The notes under the pieces were generated by a model, which saw nothing but the letters and a program-made list of their open reading frames with translations, was not told the DNA's origin and searched no databases. A stretch of 64,000 nt of DNA from Oceanispirochaeta crateris (GTDB lineage Bacteria > Spirochaetota > Spirochaetia > DSM-2461), in the NCBI RefSeq assembly GCF_008329965.1, contig NZ_CP036150.1, positions 496,001 through 560,000 on the forward strand, in the 5' to 3' direction. The number at the start of each line of letters is the position of its first letter. Position 1 is the first letter of the stretch. The position numbers and the translations under genes were made by a program. Shown here piece after piece: positions 37,738-45,795 of this stretch.

Positions 37738-38589
37738 ATGAAGGAACAACTGATCTTCCGTTCTCTGGGAGATCCTCTAAAAAGACAACGCATTGGCTGC
37801 GGTTTTATGAACAAAAAGGGGATTCATACGGATCAGTTTCATTCGCAGTTTTCCACCTATGCCCTTGTCTATGTCATAAAGGGACATGGGTATTATGAGA
37901 TTGATGAAGGACCGGATAAAGGCTTGAAAATTCCCCTTGAACCGGGTTGCCTGTTTCAGAGATTTCCGGGTGTGGCCCATTCAACGATTCTTGATCCTGA
38001 AAGTGATTGGTGGGAGTGCTTTTTGGATTTAGGAGAAGATATTTTTAGGGCCTTAGTTTCTATGCGTGTTGTTATCCCCACTGAACCTGTGTATTGGACA
38101 CCACCTTATAGTGGAGTAGAAGAGGGTATCTTTAAAATTTTGAAGTCTCTTGAGTCTACTTTGGAGCGGGACCTGCCTCGCATCAGCATGGAAATCCTGC
38201 AATTTTGTGCCTCTCTTCTAGACCGAGTCCGGGAAGGGGATGACTCTCTATGGAAGCGGATTGAAATGAGTTGTCAGGATTTTACGAGTATGATTCAACA
38301 AAGAATTGATCTGCAGGAATACTGCCGATCCAAAGGGTGGGGATATGAGTCTTTCCGCAAGGCTTTTGTTAAGAAAATGGGAGTCTCTCCCGGGCAGTAT
38401 ATCATACAACGCCGAATGGACGAGGCCTGCCGTTTGTTAAGAGCTGGGCGCTTCAGTGTGAAAGAAACGGCAATGGCATTGGGGTATAAAAGCCCTTATG
38501 AGTTTTCTGCCCAGTTCCGCAGAATCACTGGTTGGTCTCCCCGGGACTACAGGGGAGCCAGTAGGAATCAGGCTTTGGATATGTTGTAG
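37738..38589 (+). CDS. AraC-family transcriptional regulator
   Basis: 283 residues: an N-terminal cupin-like sensing domain (about 10-110, with YALVYVIKGHGYYEIDEG and PLEPGCLFQRFPGVAHSTI), and two C-terminal helix-turn-helix motifs (RKAFVKKMGVSPGQYIIQRRMDEACRLL and ETAMALGYKSPYEFSAQFRRITGWSPRDYR, given here in pieces). It is read away from lacZ across a 153-base gap and probably controls it in response to a sugar. The start is placed at 37738 (MKEQLIFRSLG); upstream codons encode an unlikely hydrophobic lead and no site favours them. Confidence 0.85.
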   Translation: MKEQLIFRSLGDPLKRQRIGCGFMNKKGIHTDQFHSQFSTYALVYVIKGHGYYEIDEGPDKGLKIPLEPGCLFQRFPGVAHSTILDPESDWWECFLDLGEDIFRALVSMRVVIPTEPVYWTPPYSGVEEGIFKILKSLESTLERDLPRISMEILQFCASLLDRVREGDDSLWKRIEMSCQDFTSMIQQRIDLQEYCRSKGWGYESFRKAFVKKMGVSPGQYIIQRRMDEACRLLRAGRFSVKETAMALGYKSPYEFSAQFRRITGWSPRDYRGASRNQALDML

Positions 38590-38795
38590 TCCCGAATGAG
38601 TTTGATGATCAGAAGGACAGTTGGTACAAAGTGGTAAAATAGATCAAATATATCAATCGCCTTTTTGAGGGTTCCTTCCCTGAGCATGATCAGTTTTTCA
38701 ACAACATGGGGCATGGGTGTAAAAGGGGCCAAGAGCATCAGAACAGATGCCATGATCAGCAAAGGGTATTCAATTTTATCCAAAAATGAAAACAT
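38568..38795 (-). CDS. Small membrane protein of unknown function
   Basis: 75 residues with two hydrophobic segments (YPLLIMASVLMLLAP and FVPTVLLIIKLI). AAGGAG lies at a good distance before the ATG, which supports a real gene. Its 3' end overlaps the convergent AraC gene by 22 bases. I recognise no function. Confidence 0.6.
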   Translation of the reverse strand: MFSFLDKIEYPLLIMASVLMLLAPFTPMPHVVEKLIMLREGTLKKAIDIFDLFYHFVPTVLLIIKLIRDYNISKA

Positions 38796-38832
38796 ATATT
38801 CTCCTTGTATATCGTCTCTTATTCAATTGTCA

Positions 38833-39207
38833 TTAAGATGCGTTGTGCACCGGAAATACGTCATTCAAAAAACGTCCTGCATGGAGAACGCAACCGTTAC
38901 AGTTCAGTTTTTTACCTTTTCTTATTTCTTTGCATACCCTCGAACCAGCTTCCTTGGTGAACCAGGTATCAAAGTCTTCCATTTTATCTGGTTTGTGTGT
39001 TTCTAGAAGAAAGGATGCGGCAAAATAGGCGCCGCAGTACTTCTGGGGAGCTTTTCCGTGGCCGTATTGCTTAAATTCCTGAACCAGTTCACTTTCCAGC
39101 TCCAGTCCGGTGGGATGGTAGGTCTTTAAGATGGCCTGGGCACAATTGACCCTGACTTTACGGTTTTTGTGAGTAAAATGTTCTAATGCTTCATCTTCCC
39201 TATTCAC
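38833..39207 (-). CDS. C-GCAxxG-C-C (redox, Cys-rich) family protein
   Basis: 124 residues with the pattern of the C_GCAxxG_C_C family: an early Cys22 in VNCAQAIL, CGAYFAASFLL in the middle and two late cysteines in LNCNGC with another in VCKEIRKGKK. Such proteins are thought to bind metal or a redox cofactor, but the function is unknown. I chose the GTG at 39207 because AGGAGAG precedes it; an ATG at 39306 would add an unlikely hydrophobic stretch. The following gene on this strand starts 96 bases upstream. Confidence 0.65.
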   Translation of the reverse strand: MNREDEALEHFTHKNRKVRVNCAQAILKTYHPTGLELESELVQEFKQYGHGKAPQKYCGAYFAASFLLETHKPDKMEDFDTWFTKEAGSRVCKEIRKGKKLNCNGCVLHAGRFLNDVFPVHNAS

Positions 39208-39302
39208 TAAAAGCTCTCCTGATTCGTTTTGGTTATTCAGAATATATATGAAAAAACATATGTTGTCAATATAGAAGTAAATTGCTGAGGTATGCCTTTG
39301 AT

Positions 39303-39953
39303 TCAAAGGGATGAGAAATCTGATAATTTATGCTTGTTCTTATAGTCTGAAATAAACTGGTGATAAAGTTCTTTCCATATTTCAGTATTAAAAGATGAAC
39401 CTCTGGGACTGTCTATTTCAGCAATCTGACATTCATTGCTACCAATGGTCAGTATCCAGGTTCTCATATTTATCCCCTGCCAGGTGTATGTTGGTCCTGT
39501 TCTACCGCCCAGAGTGGGCATGTTGTTGAATACATCATTTCCAACCATCACCACGATATCGGGTTGAAGGGAAGTCAGAACTTCCCTGTAAAACTCCTGT
39601 CCCTGTTTCCATATGTTTTTATTAATGGGGGAGAAACCGTCTTCCAGTATTCCCTGGATAAATTGATGATAACAGAAACTGTTCCAGAATTTTTTCCTAT
39701 CCAGCTTTAGTCCTCCCAGACCCGACTTCCAGTGATTTCTTTCTGATAGAACAATTTCCAGAGCGGTAAAATAGGGGTCGTTGACTTTGTTTCTGGTCAG
39801 ATCAGTTATGTACTGCTCTATTGTCTTGTCCCTATACCGGGCATCATAATAGCTTCGCCCAACTATGAGTTTCCTCAATTTTTCTTTTGCCCCGTAATGT
39901 CTGCCGATCCAGGGTGGGTAATTCAGGGCATTCGTAAAGTTTACTCTTCCCAT
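39303..39953 (-). CDS. Uracil-DNA glycosylase-like fold protein
   Basis: 216 residues. The layout resembles the UDG superfamily: a start strand KLIVGRSYYD, the FWNSFCYHQFIQGILEDGFSP segment (in pieces FWNSFCYHQFIQ, then GILED), and a late PDIVVMVGNDVFNNMP. The catalytic Asp/His motifs of proven UDGs are not clear, so I call it a UDG-like fold only. GGAG precedes the ATG. It may process nucleic acid or be a defence-related nuclease; neither is shown. Confidence 0.5.
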   Translation of the reverse strand: MGRVNFTNALNYPPWIGRHYGAKEKLRKLIVGRSYYDARYRDKTIEQYITDLTRNKVNDPYFTALEIVLSERNHWKSGLGGLKLDRKKFWNSFCYHQFIQGILEDGFSPINKNIWKQGQEFYREVLTSLQPDIVVMVGNDVFNNMPTLGGRTGPTYTWQGINMRTWILTIGSNECQIAEIDSPRGSSFNTEIWKELYHQFISDYKNKHKLSDFSSL

Positions 39954-40039
39954 ATGCTGCTCCGATACAGATCAGAATCAATTTCACTCATGATTAACTT
40001 AAAGTCTAACAGAATACAGGAATATTACAATTTAAAAAT

Positions 40040-40078
40040 AAGACTGTTTATGAACTCAGAACAGTCATAAACAGTCTT
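40040..40078 (-). terminator. Long-stem terminator after the 134-residue protein gene
   Basis: AAGACTGTTTATGA and TCATAAACAGTCTT form a perfect 14-bp stem with an 11-base loop; ATTTTTAAA follows on the minus strand. Confidence 0.75.
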
Positions 40079-40084
40079 GTTGCT

Positions 40085-40489
40085 TTACCTTTCTTCGCCC
40101 ACTATCCACAAAGAGAGAAGGATTACAAGTTGAGGTGCCAATGCTCCCAACCATCTTATCAAATCGGGTTCCATAAGGTTTGACACAAAGAAATTCATCA
40201 CAATGCTGATGGCCCAGAGAATACAGATAGCAAGATGAATTATCCTGAAAATTCCGGAATCTATATCAATGAAGAGTTTCACAATCAATAGAGCTCCGGC
40301 TGCAAGCTGTACGATACCAAAAATAATAGGAAATAGATTGTTTGATTTTCCGAATACTTTATTTAATCCCCTCATGACTTCCTGTCCAGTCGAATTGTAA
40401 CCGTTCAGCGCCATGATACCAAATACAAAGAGAGAGATTCCGAGGAAGAACTGCAGAAAATATACAGCGTCTAATTGTCTTCTAGCCAT
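40085..40489 (-). CDS. Small multi-pass membrane protein, unknown
   Basis: 134 residues with four hydrophobic segments (FFLGISLFVFGIMAL, NLFPIIFGIVQLAAGALLIVK in pieces, LAICILWAISIVMNFFV and APQLVILLSLWIV). AAGGA precedes the ATG. It is monocistronic, with a strong terminator, and divergent from lemA. No function recognised. Confidence 0.65.
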   Translation of the reverse strand: MARRQLDAVYFLQFFLGISLFVFGIMALNGYNSTGQEVMRGLNKVFGKSNNLFPIIFGIVQLAAGALLIVKLFIDIDSGIFRIIHLAICILWAISIVMNFFVSNLMEPDLIRWLGALAPQLVILLSLWIVGEER

Positions 40490-40591
40490 GATTTATCCTT
40501 AAAAATAATATTGTTGTATTTGAATTTAAAAATTCATTATATAGTAATATAGTTCATTATTGATATGAGAACCATTCTTTCTGTAAAAAGA

Positions 40592-40641
40592 AAGTAGAAG
40601 GGTATCCACTTTTTTGATAGACCATATTCATCCTTCTACTT
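40592..40641. promoter_or_regulatory. 10-bp inverted repeat upstream of lemA
   Basis: AAGTAGAAGG (40592-40601) and CCTTCTACTT (40632-40641) are perfect inverted copies 30 bases apart. They lie just before the lemA start and could be a regulator site or an RNA stem in the leader. Confidence 0.35.
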
Positions 40642-40663
40642 ATATTGTTAATGGAGGATACAA

Positions 40664-41275
40664 ATGAATAAGAAAATAAAAACCGGCTGGATCATTTTGG
40701 CCGTTATTCTGGTTCTGATATTGATGGGTTATGGATCATTCAAGGGAACATATAATAACATGGTTGTGCTTGATGAATCAGTCTCTGCATCCTGGAGCCA
40801 GGTAGAAAATGTGTATCAGAGGCGGATGGATTTAATCCCGAATCTGGTCAATACAGTTCAAGGGTATGCTTCTCATGAAAAAGAGACCTTTGCCCTTGTA
40901 ACAGAAGCCAGATCTAAAGCGGGAGGGACCCTACAGGTCTCGGATGACATTCTGAATAACCCGGAAAGCTTTCAGCGTTTTCAGCAGGCACAGAGTGAGC
41001 TGGGAAGCGCCCTTCAGAGGTTGATGGTCATCTCCGAGAATTATCCCGAACTCAAGGCAGACCAGAATTTTCTTGCACTTCAGGACCAGCTCGAAGGTAC
41101 GGAAAATAGAATCACCGTGGAACGCAAGAGGTTTAATGAGTCGGTGCAGCAATTCAATATGTACATTCGCCAATTTCCCAGGGTCATGATTGCTAATATG
41201 ATGGGATTTGATGAGAAAACCTATTTTCAGTCCTCTCAGGGCGCAGATCAGGCTCCTGTCGTATCATTTGAATAA
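40664..41275 (+). CDS. lemA: LemA family protein
   Basis: 203 residues: one N-terminal membrane helix (residues 8-28) followed by a long four-helix bundle typical of LemA (DESVSASWSQVENVYQRRMDLIPNL in parts, and ENRITVERKRFNESVQQFN). The function of LemA is not established; it is often found with TPM-domain proteins, as here. GGAGG precedes the ATG. It is the first gene of a three-gene operon. Confidence 0.9.
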   Translation: MNKKIKTGWIILAVILVLILMGYGSFKGTYNNMVVLDESVSASWSQVENVYQRRMDLIPNLVNTVQGYASHEKETFALVTEARSKAGGTLQVSDDILNNPESFQRFQQAQSELGSALQRLMVISENYPELKADQNFLALQDQLEGTENRITVERKRFNESVQQFNMYIRQFPRVMIANMMGFDEKTYFQSSQGADQAPVVSFE

Positions 41276-41286
41276 AGGATGCCATT

Positions 41287-41961
41287 ATGAAAAAAACTAT
41301 TCTCTCTCAGGAAGAAATGTCTTCCATTGCCGCTGCAGTTAAAAAGGCGGAATCGTCTACTTCAGGAGAAATCTCAACGGCATTGATTCAGGAAAGTTCG
41401 GATTATGCTTTTTATGAACTGAGGGCTTCCGTCTTTTTTGGAGTCCTTGTCTATATGATTCAGCTTCTGTTTTTTGATTCCATTAGTTCCATGGCATCCT
41501 CATTGAGCTGGAATGCTCCATTTTGGTATGTTCCTGTGTTTATGGGAGGCCTCAGTTTTGTTTCAGGAGGCTTATTCTATTTTTTCAGCAATATTCCCGC
41601 AGTAGACCGGATCATCATTCCCCGGACTGTCATGAACAAATGCGTACGGGCCAGAGCCTTGCAGCATTTTACCGAATCGGATGTTTATTCGACCAAAGAT
41701 GGTACGGGTATTCTCATTTTTATCTCTTTGATGGAACGCCGAGTAGAATTGATAGCCGACAAGGGGATTCATTCGAAAATCTCCGGAAATGAATGGCAGG
41801 ACATTGTTCGGGACCTCAGCGAGAGCCTTTCAAAACGAGATCTATCCAATGGTCTGCAAAATGCTGTTCTTCGATGCGGAGATATTTTGAAAGCTCAATT
41901 TCCCGTCTCGGAAAATGATGTTAACGAACTGAGTGACGGCATCGTCATTCTGGAGGAATAA
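41287..41961 (+). CDS. TPM-domain membrane protein (TLP18.3/Psb32-like)
   Basis: 224 residues with a TPM (DUF477) domain: an N-terminal part (EMSSIAAAVKKAESSTSGEI), two membrane segments in the middle (about 45-105), and a C-terminal part with ELIADKGIHSKISGNEWQDI. It lies between lemA and a second TPM gene; 11 bases separate it from lemA and two bases from the next gene. Confidence 0.8.
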   Translation: MKKTILSQEEMSSIAAAVKKAESSTSGEISTALIQESSDYAFYELRASVFFGVLVYMIQLLFFDSISSMASSLSWNAPFWYVPVFMGGLSFVSGGLFYFFSNIPAVDRIIIPRTVMNKCVRARALQHFTESDVYSTKDGTGILIFISLMERRVELIADKGIHSKISGNEWQDIVRDLSESLSKRDLSNGLQNAVLRCGDILKAQFPVSENDVNELSDGIVILEE

Positions 41962-41963
41962 AA

Positions 41964-42764
41964 ATGAAGCATAGATTGACAGCGTTCTTCTTGGTCGCCC
42001 TTCTTCTTCCCAACTCTATTATGGCTTTAGACGTTCCTTCTCTGAGTGGGAGGGTCAATGATGAAGCCGGGATTTTCTCCACTTCCCAGGTTCAGGAACT
42101 TGACGCCACTCTTTCGGCTCTGGAGAGTCAGACAGGAATCCAAATGGCAGTCCTCACAATCCCGGGATTGGAAGGCGAAGACCTTGAAGAGTTTTCTATT
42201 CGCACAGTAGACAAATGGAAGCTTGGCAAGGCCGGTAATGATAACGGGATTCTTCTATTATTGGCCCTGGCAGACAGGAAGGTACGTCTGGAAGTGGGTT
42301 ATGGTCTGGAAGGGGAGCTGACAGATGCAAAAAGCGGCTATATCGTCCGAGAAGTGATGATTCCCTACTTTACAAAAGGGGATTTTGCCAGTGGAATCCT
42401 TGCCGGCACAGAGGTCGTTGCCAATGTGGTAAAAGGAGATGTGGATATCAGTGCTGAGGCTCTCAGTAAGTCCCAGACAAGCCAGAGTCGTTCCTCAGGG
42501 GGTGCTCTACCCATACAGTTTATTTTGATCCTTTTTGTGGTGATCTTTAATTCCTTCGGACGCATGGGGGGAAGACGCAGAGGTGGACTTTTTCAGCTTC
42601 TGATTTTGAATTCCCTCCTGGGTTCTTCCCGTCGGGGAGGTTTTACCAGCGGTGGCAGCAGTTTCCGTAGTGGTGGCTTCGGAGGCGGAGGAGGATTCGG
42701 GGGCGGAGGTTTCAGCGGTGGCGGCGGTGGTTTTGGAGGCGGTGGTGCCTCCGGAGGCTGGTAG
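41964..42764 (+). CDS. YgcG-like TPM-domain protein with Gly-rich tail
   Basis: 266 residues: a signal peptide (LLLPNSIMALD), a TPM domain (about 25-150, VNDEAGIFSTSQVQELDATL and DNGILLLLALADRKVRLEVG), a membrane helix (about 175-195) and a Gly/Phe/Ser-rich tail (about 220-266). The tail ends in a conserved-looking GGW. This is the YgcG type. GGAGG precedes the ATG. Its last codons form half of a hairpin shared with the convergent Nudix gene. Confidence 0.85.
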   Translation: MKHRLTAFFLVALLLPNSIMALDVPSLSGRVNDEAGIFSTSQVQELDATLSALESQTGIQMAVLTIPGLEGEDLEEFSIRTVDKWKLGKAGNDNGILLLLALADRKVRLEVGYGLEGELTDAKSGYIVREVMIPYFTKGDFASGILAGTEVVANVVKGDVDISAEALSKSQTSQSRSSGGALPIQFILILFVVIFNSFGRMGGRRRGGLFQLLILNSLLGSSRRGGFTSGGSSFRSGGFGGGGGFGGGGFSGGGGGFGGGGASGGW

Positions 42765-42778
42765 ATCTTTTACCAGCC
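42756..42778. terminator. Bidirectional hairpin made from two convergent gene ends
   Basis: GGCTGGTA (42756-42763) and TACCAGCC (42771-42778) form an 8-bp stem with a 7-base loop. The left arm contains the last codons of the YgcG-like gene and the right arm those of the Nudix gene, so both reading frames end in Trp-stop inside the stem. Confidence 0.55.
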
Positions 42779-43201
42779 ATATTCACTATAAAAGACTCCC
42801 TTTTGTATGTGATCCAGTGCCTCTTTTATGTAAGGTATTGTGTTCTTAGGAAGATCCTCTAAGGGGAACCAGGATAGATCGGAGCATTTATCGGGTTCCC
42901 TGTTCTGTATTTCACCCTTCCAACGGCTGGATGTAAAGAACGCATCCAGGCGGACCGAATCATCGGAGTTTCTATGCATAATATGGACGGTTTGAATGTC
43001 TGCAGGATCAAGGATGATCCCCGCTTCTTCTCTGGCCTCTCTAAGCAAAGCCTGACTGAAAGACTCTCCCTCTTCTGCATGTCCCGCAATGAGGCTGTAA
43101 TCTCCGTCTCTGTATCCAGTATTCTTCCTTTGGAGGAGCAGGATCTTCTCATTTTGGATCAGGACCAGGTAACTGGCCGGTATATTGGTTGTTCTGCTCA
43201 A
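42770..43201 (-). CDS. Nudix hydrolase
   Basis: 143 residues with a complete Nudix box, GHAEEGESFSQALLREAREEAGI (in two pieces GHAEEGESFSQ and ALLREAREEAGI), which binds Mg2+ and cleaves nucleoside diphosphates linked to another group. Start choice is uncertain: a TTG at 43201 overlaps the chrA stop and fits the family N-terminus (SYLVLIQNEKILLLQRK); an in-frame start at 43261 would add 20 residues that overlap chrA. The substrate is unknown. It is the last gene of the chrA operon. Confidence 0.8.
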   Translation of the reverse strand: MSRTTNIPASYLVLIQNEKILLLQRKNTGYRDGDYSLIAGHAEEGESFSQALLREAREEAGIILDPADIQTVHIMHRNSDDSVRLDAFFTSSRWKGEIQNREPDKCSDLSWFPLEDLPKNTIPYIKEALDHIQKGVFYSEYGW

Positions 43202-43758
43202 AACAGGATCATTCCGGCCAGGGCTGCCCCGGCGATATAAAATATGGGATGAGCTTTCCATTTTGCGTATGTTACAGCAATGGTCACAAAGAGAAGAATT
43301 GTGACCGGATCAAACAAGTCTCCCCAAAGTCCGCTCTCTAAGAAATTCTGGAGGGGAAAAACAGCTACTGTCAATACATTGTAAGCGGCTGTGGCTATCA
43401 GCCCTGTCACTGCGGGTCTGAGTCCTGATAGTGCCGACTGGACCAGGGGTTTTTCATTGATATGAAAAAAGTATCTGGCTACAATGACGATGATGATGAC
43501 AGACGGGGTTACCAGCCCGAAGGTGGCTGCAAGAGATCCGAGTAAGCCCGCATTTTCCCATCCCACATAGGTAGCCATATTGACACCAATGGGACCCGGG
43601 GTCGATTCGGAAACCGCAACCATGTGGAAAAACTCTGCCTGGCTGAACCAATTGCGTCTGAGTGCTTCATTTTGGAGGAGGGGAAGAGCCGCCAAACCTC
43701 CGCCGATGGTAAAGAGGCCTATTTTAAAAAATATAAGATAGAGGGAGAGTATATTCAT
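43198..43758 (-). CDS. Chromate transporter family protein, second half
   Basis: 186 residues in the short-chain ChrA layout: LYLIFFKIGLFTIGGGLAALPLL at the start (given as LYLIFFKIGLFTIGGG), then MVAVSESTPGPIGVNMATYVGW and five or six membrane segments. ChrA pairs work together to export chromate or carry other anions. The ATG at 43758 fits the family; in-frame codons further upstream belong to the overlapping first half. It overlaps the first half by four bases. Confidence 0.88.
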   Translation of the reverse strand: MNILSLYLIFFKIGLFTIGGGLAALPLLQNEALRRNWFSQAEFFHMVAVSESTPGPIGVNMATYVGWENAGLLGSLAATFGLVTPSVIIIVIVARYFFHINEKPLVQSALSGLRPAVTGLIATAAYNVLTVAVFPLQNFLESGLWGDLFDPVTILLFVTIAVTYAKWKAHPIFYIAGAALAGMILF

Positions 43759-44308
43759 CTCTTGTTCTTTCCTATCAGAAATCGGAGGATACCTGCCCCT
43801 GCGGATAAAGCAACAACGGGTATGGGTGAGATTCCACCAAATCCTACGGCTATAAAGGCAGCAAGGCAGAGTAGAACACCCATGATGTCTTTCAGGGTCT
43901 TTTGGGAAAATTTCCAAACAGATGAAATCAAAAGAACAGAGACGGCGATATTCACACCCTTTAAGGCTTTCTGCATCAAGGGAGCTTCGGCAAAGTTTCC
44001 CAGAAACAGGGCAATCAGGATAATGATGACCAATGAAGGACTGATCATCCCCAGAGTGGCTGCTATGGCACCGGGAATTCCGGCCTTCTTGAAGCCTACA
44101 AATGTTGCTGTATTGATGGCTATGATCCCGGGGGTCGATTGTCCTATGGCATAATAATCCATGAGTTCTTCTTCAGTAACCCACTTTCTTTTTTCAACCA
44201 ATTCTCTGTCCAGGATGGGGAGCATGGCATATCCCCCCCAAAGGTAACCGAACCGATTCTCAAAAATATGATGTACAATTCTCTTAGAAGAGACATATCT
44301 CTGCTCAT
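43755..44308 (-). pseudogene. Chromate transporter family protein, first half, frameshifted in a G7 run
   Basis: The normal ChrA N-terminus is readable on the minus strand from the ATG at 44308: MSRDMSLLRELYIIFLRIG, then SVTFGG. The family continuation GYAMLPILDRELVEKRKW appears only in another frame. The switch lies at seven C on the plus strand (44233-44239). Eight would restore a full protein of about 184 residues with STPGIIAINTATFVGF and the usual membrane segments. It may be a real frameshift, slipped-strand switching, or a sequencing error. GGAA lies before the ATG. Confidence 0.75.
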
Positions 44309-44342
44309 TAGATTTCCAGTTTAAGTATATTTTGTGTTTTTT

Positions 44343-44370
44343 AAAAAAATGCCGGCTTTGAAACCGGCAG
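44343..44370 (-). terminator. Terminator of the outer-membrane protein gene
   Basis: TGCCGGTTT and AAAGCCGGCA pair on the minus strand in a tight stem, followed by seven T. It lies eight bases after the stop of the upstream gene. Confidence 0.8.
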
Positions 44371-44377
44371 AATGACA

Positions 44378-45409
44378 TTAAAATTTATGCTTGTAGGCCA
44401 GTGCAATCCGATGGATCTTAACGTAGGTAGATTCATAGTTCCGAGTTGCATAATAGTTGTCGTGAATGGAATCATCACTGTACAGCCTGTCTGTCTTGAA
44501 TTGAAGTAGAGCTGTGACACTGTTCTTTTCATCAAAGGTCACGTTGGCAAGGGGGCCAAATTTGACTTCTACAAAATCTGATCCCCAACCATTTGAAGCC
44601 ATTGTAGATTTATCCTTCACATCTCCAATATATTGTTCTGTTTCAACCATGAAACCTATCATATCCACCTGCAGGGGCATCTGGTATCCCAGAACATAGG
44701 TTCCTAAAAACATATTCCCATTGAAATTTTCACCATCATCGGCTTTCCATTGCCAGGCATCATCGCTACCCGCAGCAGTGAAATACATATTCTTGAATTT
44801 ACCATTGGCCACAACAACCACATGATTCCACTTTCCTGGGCGGACGGCAGCCATATCGAATTGAAAGGTTCCACTCATCCATGTTTCCATGACAGCACCG
44901 GGAAAAGGATCACTTTCGGGGATACCCGTTCCATCATTATTCAGTCCAATGCCGTTAAATCCCAATCCAGACCATCCTGAACCAATAGAATATCCAAGTT
45001 CAAAATTTAAAAAGGCAATCGGTGTGATCACTGCTTTGGTTTGTACATAGGCTACTACGGGAGCCAGAGATCCTCTGAAACCAAATTTGATATTGTTGTC
45101 TTTTGTTAAAGGGCTTGTTCCCTGTAAGAAGGGTACTGTTATGGTATGATCAATATAAAGTTGAAGCTCTACAGAACCCCATCCGCTTCCCAGTTCTCTT
45201 CCTTCATCGGAACCAATAGGGTAGGTATCAGGAACTTCTACAGGAGAATAACTGGGCCAGGCGAATCCGTTGTCGCTATTCTTTCCTTTGTTATCATCCA
45301 GATAATAGGCAAAATCGACACCCCAGCTGGTTTGATGCTGAGTCTCCCCTGCCGTCAGAAAGGATACAGACAGGATTAAAAGTAAAAGTACCACAAATTG
45401 CTTTTTCAA
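44378..45409 (-). CDS. Probable beta-barrel outer-membrane protein
   Basis: 344 residues with a signal peptide (LLLLILSVSFLTAGE) and repeated amphipathic strands; it ends in KIHRIALAYKHKF, an aromatic final residue as in barrel proteins. I recognise no exact family; it looks like a spirochaete-specific barrel. The start is a TTG at 45409 with AAGGAG eight bases before it; codons before it are upstream of the ribosome site. It has its own terminator and is monocistronic. Confidence 0.65.
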   Translation of the reverse strand: MKKQFVVLLLLILSVSFLTAGETQHQTSWGVDFAYYLDDNKGKNSDNGFAWPSYSPVEVPDTYPIGSDEGRELGSGWGSVELQLYIDHTITVPFLQGTSPLTKDNNIKFGFRGSLAPVVAYVQTKAVITPIAFLNFELGYSIGSGWSGLGFNGIGLNNDGTGIPESDPFPGAVMETWMSGTFQFDMAAVRPGKWNHVVVVANGKFKNMYFTAAGSDDAWQWKADDGENFNGNMFLGTYVLGYQMPLQVDMIGFMVETEQYIGDVKDKSTMASNGWGSDFVEVKFGPLANVTFDEKNSVTALLQFKTDRLYSDDSIHDNYYATRNYESTYVKIHRIALAYKHKF

Positions 45410-45508
45410 TTGAATTTCTCCTTGGATCGTCAATGATAAACATCATATACCGAATGCACTTTGTGGTAAATGTCATTTTTAAAACAATTGGGTTGAGAAT
45501 CCTCTGTT

Positions 45509-45673
45509 TCAATCCTTCCAATCAACCAGGATTTTTTCATCTCCCAGTCTTTCTTTTGCCATTGCCGCCAGATTTAGGAGTTCTTTCTTGCAGCAATCCA
45601 CGGTCTGTCCAGCCTTTAAACGTCTTGTCAATTCATCTGCAAATTCTTTTACTGTGATTCTTTTTTCTGACAT
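45509..45673 (-). CDS. Small protein with Cys-Cys, unknown
   Basis: 54 residues (start MSEKRITVKEF, end ILVDWKD) with a clear AAGGAAGG site seven bases before the ATG. It is helical, charged and has a CC pair in the middle (VDCCKKELL). No known family is recognised. It is separate from its neighbours by 99 and 122 bases. Confidence 0.55.
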   Translation of the reverse strand: MSEKRITVKEFADELTRRLKAGQTVDCCKKELLNLAAMAKERLGDEKILVDWKD

Positions 45674-45795
45674 AAATAAACCTTCCTTGCCTCATATTCA
45701 ATTTTCATTTTAATTCAACTGAAGAAAGCTGTCCAATTATTTACATGAAAACATGAGCTGATGTATTTGTTTGCCGGTCTGATAACGGTCGGGTC

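Noticed and set aside
42640-42760. GGC/GGA-rich stretch as a DNA repeat or CRISPR-like element
   Set aside because: It encodes the Gly-rich tail typical of YgcG-type TPM proteins; there are no spacers or regular units.
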